A stretch of DNA of 6,784 bases from Bacteroidales bacterium (GTDB taxonomy: Bacteria; Bacteroidota; Bacteroidia; Bacteroidales; Muribaculaceae): NCBI GenBank assembly GCA_019420545.1, contig JAHZGZ010000225.1, positions 1 to 6,784 of the forward strand, in the 5' to 3' direction. The position numbers and the translations under genes were made by a program. Within the stretch, counting starts at the first letter, position 1; each line of letters begins with the position of its first letter. Shown here piece after piece: positions 1 through 4,913 of this stretch. The notes beneath the pieces were generated by a model. It was not told where the DNA came from. It made no database searches and saw only the letters and a list, made by a program, of their open reading frames with translations.

Positions 1-1017
1 AGCGATACTCCGAAAATTTTCGACAAAGAAGAATTTTATGCCAAAGCCCCGCTTTTCGTACCGGCGCAGAGTGTCGACCTATACCGCAACGACGCCGAAT
101 GGGGCCGATTTACGACAATAAAAGCGATTTCCGACTCCACGTATGCCGGAAAAGAGTTCACAGTATATGTGGACGGTTCTTCTTCCATTAAGGGCGGCCA
201 CATATTCCGCGTAAACGACAATGACTCAGGCGTGGCGTGGGTCGGCACTGAAAAGGGAAGTTATCCTTACAGCGTATATCCCGATCTCAATCTATCGAAC
301 CCTGTACGCGACGATGACGGGAACTATTATACCATTACGGCAATTGGCGACGGCAGCAACAATGTGGTATGCTATTCATGTACCATTTCGCCCAATATCA
401 CCCGTGTAAATGACAATGCCACTCCAGGCAATATAGTATATTTCGACAATGAGACATCCCTTCAATATCTTGGCAAGAACTCCATCTCTACATTCATGCT
501 TTCGGGTATCGTACGGCTTGCCGACGGTGCTACGCTAAAATCTGACTGGGGTGGCCTCGGAGAGGTATTGGATCTCGGAAGAGACATCAATCTCATCGCT
601 GATTCGGAATATATGTACTCACAGACCGGAACCTATGGAGTAATGAGCACCGACAGTATCATATCCCGTTCGGTAACCCCTCCGCAGATAAAGTATGTCG
701 GAAATGTCGAAGGCACCAAGGTGGCATTCTTCAAGGACGAAAGATGCTACAGTTATCCGCTTCTGGTACCGGCAGAGAGCATCGAGGCTTACAAGGCCGA
801 TCCGGAATGGGGCAAGTTCTCCGACATACGCTCCATCACCGATCCCGGCAACGGCAGCTCGGCAATTGAATACATCGAAGATGCTACGCCGGATACTGCC
901 ACTGAATGGTACACTCTTCAGGGCCATCGCCTTACAAACCGACCCACCGCTCCCGGCATCTATATTGAGCTACGCGGCAAAAGCTCCCGCAAAATCGCCA
1001 TCCAGGGCATGCGCTAA
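1..1017 (+). CDS. BspA-like leucine-rich-repeat surface protein, C-terminal part (5' end outside window)
   Basis: The frame is open from the first base to the TAA at 1015-1017, giving 338 residues of a longer protein. The GTG at 169 is internal, because related sequence continues upstream of it, so it is not a start. Two copies of a capping motif (LFVPAQSVDLYRN near residue 18, LLVPAESIEAYKAD near residue 254, each followed by EWG) match the module that closes degenerate LRR_5 (BspA-type) repeat blocks. Between them, residues about 109-137 carry the weak LRR_5-like stretch YTITAIGDG...ISPNITRV. The last 36 residues (WYTLQGHRL...APGIYIELRGKSSRKIAI) resemble the short C-terminal tail common on exported Bacteroidales proteins. 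Export and surface location are inferred from the family, because the signal peptide is not in view. Such proteins are usually implicated in adhesion or host-glycan contact, but the ligand is unknown. The gene uses more A/T-ending codons (AAT, ATA, TAT) than the downstream cell-wall genes, which suggests accessory status. Confidence 0.8.
   Translation, partial: SDTPKIFDKEEFYAKAPLFVPAQSVDLYRNDAEWGRFTTIKAISDSTYAGKEFTVYVDGSSSIKGGHIFRVNDNDSGVAWVGTEKGSYPYSVYPDLNLSNPVRDDDGNYYTITAIGDGSNNVVCYSCTISPNITRVNDNATPGNIVYFDNETSLQYLGKNSISTFMLSGIVRLADGATLKSDWGGLGEVLDLGRDINLIADSEYMYSQTGTYGVMSTDSIISRSVTPPQIKYVGNVEGTKVAFFKDERCYSYPLLVPAESIEAYKADPEWGKFSDIRSITDPGNGSSAIEYIEDATPDTATEWYTLQGHRLTNRPTAPGIYIELRGKSSRKIAIQGMR
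49..129 (+). repeat. BspA-type LRR cap motif, copy 1 (27 codons)
   Basis: This in-frame 27-residue module begins PLFVPAQSVDLY, has EWGRF in the middle and ends TIKAI. It aligns without gaps to the module at 757-837, with 14 of 27 residues identical by eye, including P-L-V-P-A-S-Y-D-E-W-G-F-I-I. The two lie 236 residues apart, so the protein is built from at least two repeat-plus-cap modules. Confidence 0.7.
757..837 (+). repeat. BspA-type LRR cap motif, copy 2 (27 codons)
   Basis: This is the second copy of the module, starting PLLVPAESIEAY, with EWGKF in the middle and ending IRSI. It is followed by a linker of about 40 residues and the C-terminal tail. It marks the end of the second LRR_5-like block. 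Confidence 0.7.
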
Positions 1018-1081
1018 TCCAGCACGAAAGCCACTGAAAGCATAAAAATCATCAACAAGAAGCTATAAGGCTATAGGGCCC

Positions 1082-1112
1082 TTAGGGTCGTTAAGGACTT
1101 TAACGACCCTAA
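1082..1112 (+). terminator. Strong hairpin 65 nt after the LRR gene; possible terminator or palindromic intergenic repeat
   Basis: TTAGGGTCGTTAA (1082-1094) is perfectly complementary to TTAACGACCCTAA (1100-1112), a 13-bp stem. A further G-U closure leaves a 3-nt GAC loop. An outer pair GGGCC (1076-1080) with GGCCC (1123-1127) could extend it across an asymmetric internal loop. The position fits transcription termination of the LRR gene. No T-run follows on either strand, so it is not a canonical intrinsic terminator and could instead be a repeated palindrome. The hairpin is certain as sequence; the function is inferred. Confidence 0.45.
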
Positions 1113-1123
1113 CGACTTTAATG
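1097..1123 (+). repeat. Three tandem 9-bp units (ACTTTAACG type)
   Basis: Consecutive 9-mers read ACTTTAACG, ACCCTAACG and ACTTTAATG, an A-B-A pattern with an exact 9-bp period. The left arm of the overlapping hairpin holds the reverse-complement version (GTCGTTA at 1087-1093), which could pair with either TAACGAC copy (1101-1107 or 1110-1116). Confidence 0.6.
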
Positions 1124-1161
1124 GCCCGAAATCCCTCCAAACGCGGTCAAGTTAATTCTAC

Positions 1162-1188
1162 TTCTCTGTGCCCTCCGTATTCTCTGTG
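1162..1188 (+). repeat. Three tandem 9-bp units (TTCTCTGTG type)
   Basis: The consecutive 9-mers are TTCTCTGTG, CCCTCCGTA and TTCTCTGTG. The outer two are identical and the middle one shares five positions, so this tract also has an A-B-A pattern. No coding frame is evident and the role is unknown. It lies 39 bp beyond the ACTTTAACG tract, which has the same period but a different sequence. Confidence 0.55.
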
Positions 1189-1212
1189 CGGAATTTAGCT
1201 CAACCGACAAAG

Positions 1213-1236
1213 GAGTGTTTGCATTTGTAAACACTC
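1213..1236 (+). other. Intergenic inverted repeat / hairpin
   Basis: GAGTGTTT (1213-1220) is complementary to AAACACTC (1229-1236). Inside it a G-U and a C-G pair can form, giving a 10-bp stem with an ATTT loop. No T-run follows, so it is unlikely to be an intrinsic terminator. It sits about midway between the CTCTGTG tract and its inverted counterpart. It could be an operator-like dyad or the core of a folded element; nothing in the sequence decides between these. Confidence 0.45.
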
Positions 1237-1283
1237 GGAGAAGGACGGTCATGAGGATGTGGTCCCATTGCGCGGGAATAGGT

Positions 1284-1301
1284 CAAAAAGAGCACGGAGA
1301 G
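1284..1301 (-). repeat. Two inverted 9-bp units resembling the CTCTGTG tract
   Basis: The + strand reads CAAAAAGAG then CACGGAGAG. On the - strand these become CTCTCCGTG and CTCTTTTTG, which match TTCTCTGTG at 7 and 6 of 9 positions. The reverse complement of 1289-1299 (CTCCGTGCTCT) matches 1173-1183 (CTCCGTATTCT) at 9 of 11 bases, so the two tracts are inverted relative to each other and could pair in RNA. The matches are short, so chance similarity is possible. Confidence 0.35.
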
Positions 1302-1337
1302 CGGTTGGAAAAGGGTTGTGGCAGAGCGTAAACATCT

Positions 1338-1370
1338 TTTGGGAATATGTAGATAAATTTTTAAAATTTG
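1338..1370 (+). promoter_or_regulatory. Weak second Bacteroidetes-type promoter candidate upstream of rsmH
   Basis: TTTG at 1338-1341, 21 bp, then AAAATTTG at 1363-1370 matches five of six fixed positions of the TAnnTTTG -7 consensus. The spacing equals that of the better candidate 45 bp downstream. The surrounding bases also resemble each other (TTTTGGGAATAT versus TTTTGGGGAAATAT), so the two may be a duplicated promoter. The region is AT-rich, which makes chance matches likely. Confidence 0.25.
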
Positions 1371-1382
1371 GGGTTGCAAATT

Positions 1383-1415
1383 TTTGGGGAAATATAGGGA
1401 TTTTCTGTAACTTTA
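1383..1415 (+). promoter_or_regulatory. Bacteroidetes-type promoter for the rsmH-mraY operon
   Basis: TTTG at 1383-1386 fits the -33 element, and TAACTTTA at 1408-1415 fits five of six fixed positions of the -7 box TAnnTTTG, with a 21-bp spacer. Transcription would start near 1420, leaving a leader of roughly 15 nt before the rsmH ATG and no Shine-Dalgarno sequence, as is usual in this phylum. This is the most plausible promoter for the whole cluster, since the later spacers show no comparable pair of elements. Confidence 0.6.
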
Positions 1416-1435
1416 CACCATTCAACCGACGAGCA

Positions 1436-2344
1436 ATGACCAACCAGCCCTATCATATTCCCGCACTACTCGAAGCCACCATCCAAGGGCTTGATATAAA
1501 GCCCGATGGCACCTACGTCGACGTAACTTTCGGCGGTGGCGGACATTCGCGCGCGATAATGGCCCGGCTGGGCAAAGACGGGCGTTTGCTCAGCTTCGAT
1601 CAGGACGCCGACGCAATGGCCAACGCCATCGACGATCCTCGCTTCACATTCGTCTATGGCAACTTCCGGTTTCTGCGCAATTTCCTGCGCTTCTACGACG
1701 CCCCGCAGGTCGACGGCATCCTTGCCGACCTCGGCGTATCGTTCCACCACTTCGACGACCCCGAACGCGGCTTCTCGTTCCGCTTCGGCGGATCGCTCGA
1801 CATGCGCATGAACCGCCGCGCCGAGCACACCGCCGCATGGCTCCTCGCCAACGCATCGGAAGAGGAACTCAGCCACATGTTCACCCTATACGGCGAATTG
1901 CGTCAGGGGCGACGCCTCGCACATGCCATCGTAAAGGAGCGCGACAACGCTCCGGTTGATACCGTAGAGCGCCTCATCGCCATTGCAACCCCTTTCATCG
2001 ACAAACGGCGCGAGAAAAAGGAGCTTGCACAGGTATTCCAGGCGCTTCGCATCGAGGTCAACGGCGAGATGGAAGCCCTGCAGGCGTTCCTGCGCCAGTC
2101 GCTCGAAGTCCTGAAGCCCGGCGGACGCCTTGCCGTAATAACCTATCACTCACTGGAGGACCGCCTCGTAAAGAACTTCATGCGCACCGGCAATCTCGAA
2201 GGACGCCTTGAGCAGGACTTCTATGGCCGCAACCTCTCCCCGCTGAAGCTGCTCACGTCAAAGCCCGTCGTTCCCGACGACGACGAGATTGAGCGCAACC
2301 CGCGTTCGCGAAGCGCAAAGCTCCGCATCGCCGAAAAGATATAA
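1436..2344 (+). CDS. rsmH: 16S rRNA (cytosine(1402)-N(4))-methyltransferase RsmH (MraW)
   Basis: This gene encodes the SAM-dependent enzyme that N4-methylates C1402 in the decoding centre of 16S rRNA. The product is 302 residues, a normal length. The frame is open back to 1259, but I chose the ATG at 1436. MTNQPYHIPALLEATIQGL aligns with the usual RsmH N-terminus, the upstream 59 codons are unlike the family, and the likely promoter lies inside them. Visible motifs are the SAM loop DVTFGGGGHS (29-38), an acidic residue in SFDQDAD (53-59), DGILADLGVSF (93-103) leading to LDMRMN (121-126), FQALRIEVNGE (201-211), KPGGRLAVITYHSLEDRLVK (227-246) and the basic tail NPRSRSAKLRIAEK (288-301). It opens the dcw cluster here, with the ftsL-like gene 26 bp downstream. 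The usual upstream neighbour mraZ is absent. No truncation or frameshift is seen. Confidence 0.96.
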   Translation: MTNQPYHIPALLEATIQGLDIKPDGTYVDVTFGGGGHSRAIMARLGKDGRLLSFDQDADAMANAIDDPRFTFVYGNFRFLRNFLRFYDAPQVDGILADLGVSFHHFDDPERGFSFRFGGSLDMRMNRRAEHTAAWLLANASEEELSHMFTLYGELRQGRRLAHAIVKERDNAPVDTVERLIAIATPFIDKRREKKELAQVFQALRIEVNGEMEALQAFLRQSLEVLKPGGRLAVITYHSLEDRLVKNFMRTGNLEGRLEQDFYGRNLSPLKLLTSKPVVPDDDEIERNPRSRSAKLRIAEKI

Positions 2345-2370
2345 CAACCCTTGCCCCTCTCCGTCACGCA

Positions 2371-2715
2371 ATGGCAAAAAAGAACATATCAAAAAAAAAT
2401 GGCGACAACTGGCTGCTGCGAATAATCCACGGACGCCTGCTACCGATCGACTACTTCGTGAAGCATTGGGTGTACGTGGTGCTGTGCGTAGGCATGATCA
2501 TGGTATATATCACCAACCGCTACCAGTGCCTGACCCGAATGGAAGAGATACGCAAGCTGGAACATCAGCTCGAGGTAGTGCAGACCGAACGCATACGCGA
2601 ACGCAGCGAATATATGAGCCGCATACGCGAATCGTCCATGCAGGAGCTTGTCGACACGATGCATCTCAACCTCCGCGTACAGGACAAACCGCCCTACCTC
2701 CTCCCTCCCCGCTAA
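2371..2715 (+). CDS. ftsL: FtsL-like cell division protein
   Basis: This is a small bitopic membrane protein of 114 residues between rsmH and ftsI, the syntenic position of FtsL. It has a basic cytoplasmic N-terminus (MAKKNISKKN), one transmembrane segment at about residues 33-48 (WVYVVLCVGMIMVYIT) and a charged periplasmic helix at about 55-92 likely to form a coiled coil. The C-terminus (VDTMHLNLRVQDKPPYLL) resembles what I recall of Bacteroidetes FtsL-like proteins. By analogy it would scaffold the septal synthase FtsW-FtsI with a DivIC/FtsB partner. The start at 2371 follows the rsmH stop by 26 bp and has no Shine-Dalgarno. Runs of six and nine A lie within the first ten codons. Primary sequence is weakly conserved in this family, so the call rests on topology, position and the C-terminal motif. 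Confidence 0.85.
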   Translation: MAKKNISKKNGDNWLLRIIHGRLLPIDYFVKHWVYVVLCVGMIMVYITNRYQCLTRMEEIRKLEHQLEVVQTERIRERSEYMSRIRESSMQELVDTMHLNLRVQDKPPYLLPPR

Positions 2716-2760
2716 CCCGACAAACGAATTAAGCCTCACACTCCTCCACCCCCATAATCC

Positions 2761-2784
2761 GTTCATGAGCCATCCGGCATGAAC
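2761..2784 (+). promoter_or_regulatory. Inverted repeat just upstream of the ftsI start
   Basis: GTTCATG (2761-2767) and CATGAAC (2778-2784) form a perfect 7-bp inverted repeat with a 10-nt spacer, ending 11 nt before the ftsI ATG. In mRNA it could form a hairpin close to the ribosome entry site, or the dyad could bind a protein. Both ATG triplets inside it are starts of mini-ORFs. The function is inferred only. Confidence 0.3.
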
Positions 2785-2799
2785 CCACGCGCACGATGA
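2765..2799 (+). other. Two chained mini-ORFs leading into ftsI
   Basis: ATG at 2765 opens a five-residue frame (MSHPA) ending at TGA 2780-2782, which overlaps the ATG at 2779 as ATGA. That second ATG opens a six-residue frame (MNPRAR) ending at TGA 2797-2799, which overlaps the ftsI ATG (2796-2798) again as ATGA. The arrangement would allow termination-reinitiation coupling into ftsI, but short frames like these can arise by chance and no ribosome binding site supports them. Confidence 0.25.
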
Positions 2800-4883
2800 A
2801 ACAAGAAAACCGCTCGCATATACTTATCCGCTACGCCGTAATCATCGGCATCATATTCCTCTTCGCCGCCGCTGTCGTGTACCATTCGCTCGACAACACC
2901 ATACTCTCTGCGCCCAAGTGGAACGAGAAAGCAATGAAAGAGCTGTCGCGTGTAGTATCGCTTCCACCCGACCGCGGCAACATCCTCGCCGACAACGGCA
3001 GCATCCTTGCCACCAATCTTTGTTTCTACAATATCCGCATCGACTACCGCAGCGAGCGCTTCCTCGAAGGCCGCTACCTTGTGGCCGTCGATTCACTCGC
3101 CGACTCGCTCGCCCGCTACTTCCCCATACGCAACAAAGCCGAGTGGAAGAAGCGCCTGATGAAACCCTTGGAGATCGCCGACAAGAAGAAACGTCCGCGT
3201 GCCTACAAACTCCTCGGCAACATCTCCGACACACAGTATCAGCTGCTGCGCACCTTCCCGTTCTTCAACATTCCCAACCGCAACAAGACAGGCCTCACAC
3301 GCGAGCCGGTGATGCGGCGCGTCAACCCCTACGGAGCCATGGCGCGACGCTCGATCGGCGGCGTGGGCATCGACTCTATAACCGGCGAGACACACGGAAT
3401 ATCCGGACTCGAACGCGCACTCGACTCGTTGCTCTATGGCATCCCGGGCATAGCCAAGAAAGTGCCCCTTACGAAAGACATCGTAAACTGGACCGACGTC
3501 GCCCCCGTCAACGGCTACAACATACGTACAACCATCGACATCAACATGCAGGATATCGTCGAGAACTCCCTCAACGATGTGCTCAGGGCATGCGACGCCG
3601 ACTGGGGTGTGGCTGTACTCATGGAGGTATCCACCGGCAACATAAAAGCCATCTCCAACCTTGAAAAAAACCGCGCCGGCACAGAATACATCGAAGGAAT
3701 GAACCGCGCCGTGCTCGGCTACGAGCCCGGATCTGTGGTGAAAACCCTGTCGATGATGATCGCCCTTGAGGACGGTATCGTATCCAACGTAGAGCAGGTT
3801 ATCCCCACCGGGCGCGCATTCGCCTATGCCGGGGGGCGTCCCATTACCGACAGCCACGCATGCGACGCCATGCCCGTGCGCGAGGTGATCGAACGGTCGT
3901 CCAATATCGGCATGGCCAAGATCATCACGTCGCGCTACGGCGACAATCCCGGCGCGTTCTACACCCGTCTGAAGCGCCTCGGATTCCTCGACCCGATGAA
4001 CACCGGCATCGCCGGCGAGCGTCCCCCGCGTATTGACAGCGTGGCCAACAACCGCGGAGGCCGTATAGCCCTCTCGCGCATGTGCTACGGCTACTCGACC
4101 GAAATACCCCCGCTCTACACTCTGTCGATCTACAACGCCATCGCCAACGACGGCGTATACGTGCGCCCGCGCCTCGTACAGGAACTCATCGGCAACGACG
4201 GGGTCGACTCAGTGCTCCCCGTGGCCCACATGGGCACCGGACGTGCATGCTCACCCAAGACCGCCGAACTCATGCGCATGATGCTCACCCAGGTGGTATG
4301 GGGCGACCACGGTACCGGAAAGATGCTTCGCAACGACAAAGTGCGCATCGCCGGAAAGACCGGCACATGCTACATGATCGAGGGTGGTGGCTACAACACC
4401 TCCAAGAAGCGCCTCGCCTTCTGCGGATTCTTCCCCGCAGAGAAGCCTCAGTACTCCTGCATCGTGCTCACATGCCATCCGCGACAGAACTTCTTCGGAG
4501 CAGCCTCAACTTCCGGCACCGTTCTGAAAAACGTAGCCATGAAGATGTACTCCCGCGGTATGCTCGACAACAGTTCCGACTTCCACAACGACGCTCCGGC
4601 CGACCCCGGTGTACCCACCATATACGCAACCGACCAGAACCATATCGAGCGTCTGCGCGAAGAGTTCGACATACCGCGTGTGCGCCATTACGCCTCTGCC
4701 CGCGATGAGCACGACGGCGTGCCCTCAGTCGTAGGCTACTCCCTGCGCGAGGCTCTCAACCGACTCGAGAAAGCCGGCTCTGAGGTCACATTCACGGGCA
4801 CAGGCTACGTGACGTCGCAGACACCGCCTCCGGGACACATCCCTGCCTACGGAGCGCGCGTCCACCTCACTCTCGCCCAATAA
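2796..4883 (+). CDS. ftsI: Peptidoglycan D,D-transpeptidase FtsI (class B PBP) with C-terminal PASTA domain
   Basis: This septal penicillin-binding protein cross-links peptidoglycan stem peptides at the division site in the periplasm. The 695 residues hold an N-terminal membrane anchor (about 10-29), a PBP-dimer domain opening with PPDRGNILADNGSILATN (57-74) and containing HGISGLERALDSLL, then the transpeptidase domain. All three catalytic motifs are present: SVVK with nucleophile S313 and K316, SSN at 368-370, and KTG at 521-523. One PASTA domain covers about 642-694 (VPSVVGYSLREALNRLEKAG...GARVHLTLAQ). The length and single PASTA fit Bacteroidetes FtsI, also described as SpoVD-like. The valine pair within SVVK is a mild variation on the more common STxK. 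The start follows the FtsL-like stop by 80 bp, and the membrane anchor lies where expected from this ATG. FtsI should act with FtsW (probably encoded further on) and the FtsL-like protein. It is a predicted beta-lactam target. Confidence 0.96.
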   Translation: MKQENRSHILIRYAVIIGIIFLFAAAVVYHSLDNTILSAPKWNEKAMKELSRVVSLPPDRGNILADNGSILATNLCFYNIRIDYRSERFLEGRYLVAVDSLADSLARYFPIRNKAEWKKRLMKPLEIADKKKRPRAYKLLGNISDTQYQLLRTFPFFNIPNRNKTGLTREPVMRRVNPYGAMARRSIGGVGIDSITGETHGISGLERALDSLLYGIPGIAKKVPLTKDIVNWTDVAPVNGYNIRTTIDINMQDIVENSLNDVLRACDADWGVAVLMEVSTGNIKAISNLEKNRAGTEYIEGMNRAVLGYEPGSVVKTLSMMIALEDGIVSNVEQVIPTGRAFAYAGGRPITDSHACDAMPVREVIERSSNIGMAKIITSRYGDNPGAFYTRLKRLGFLDPMNTGIAGERPPRIDSVANNRGGRIALSRMCYGYSTEIPPLYTLSIYNAIANDGVYVRPRLVQELIGNDGVDSVLPVAHMGTGRACSPKTAELMRMMLTQVVWGDHGTGKMLRNDKVRIAGKTGTCYMIEGGGYNTSKKRLAFCGFFPAEKPQYSCIVLTCHPRQNFFGAASTSGTVLKNVAMKMYSRGMLDNSSDFHNDAPADPGVPTIYATDQNHIERLREEFDIPRVRHYASARDEHDGVPSVVGYSLREALNRLEKAGSEVTFTGTGYVTSQTPPPGHIPAYGARVHLTLAQ

Positions 4884-4913
4884 ACTGACATTTCACCCTT
4901 TAAACTTTCATAT

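Noticed and set aside
1340..1400. MraZ-box-like TGGGN repeats (TGGGA 1340, TGGGG 1369, TGGGG 1385)
   Set aside because: Known MraZ boxes recur at about 10-bp intervals. Here the intervals are 29 and 16 bp, so the match is probably due to T- and G-runs in the promoter.
1259..1435. N-terminal extension of RsmH by 59 codons, starting at GTG 1259
   Set aside because: The extension is unlike any RsmH N-terminus, contains the likely promoter and AT-rich DNA, and the ATG at 1436 gives the standard start and length.
1249..1443. 64-residue frame on the - strand upstream of rsmH
   Set aside because: It covers the promoter and the rsmH start in antisense, has no recognisable domain, and has no promoter of its own that I can see.
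2376..2399. A6 and A9 runs at the start of the FtsL-like gene as a phase-variation tract
   Set aside because: They encode lysines of an expected basic N-terminus, and on/off switching of an essential division gene is implausible. At most they favour initiation through an A-rich, unstructured start region.
3093..3857. 254-residue antisense frame inside ftsI, and similar long frames inside murE (5325-5915) and on the + strand (2918-3664)
   Set aside because: These are shadow frames created by C-ending codons in the real genes. The real genes carry intact catalytic motifs and the shadows have low-complexity, Arg- or Val/Gly-rich translations.
4891..4913. Internal promoter before murE (AAACTTTC resembling a -7 box)
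   Set aside because: Only four of six fixed positions fit, no TTTG lies at the right distance, and the site is inside the operon.
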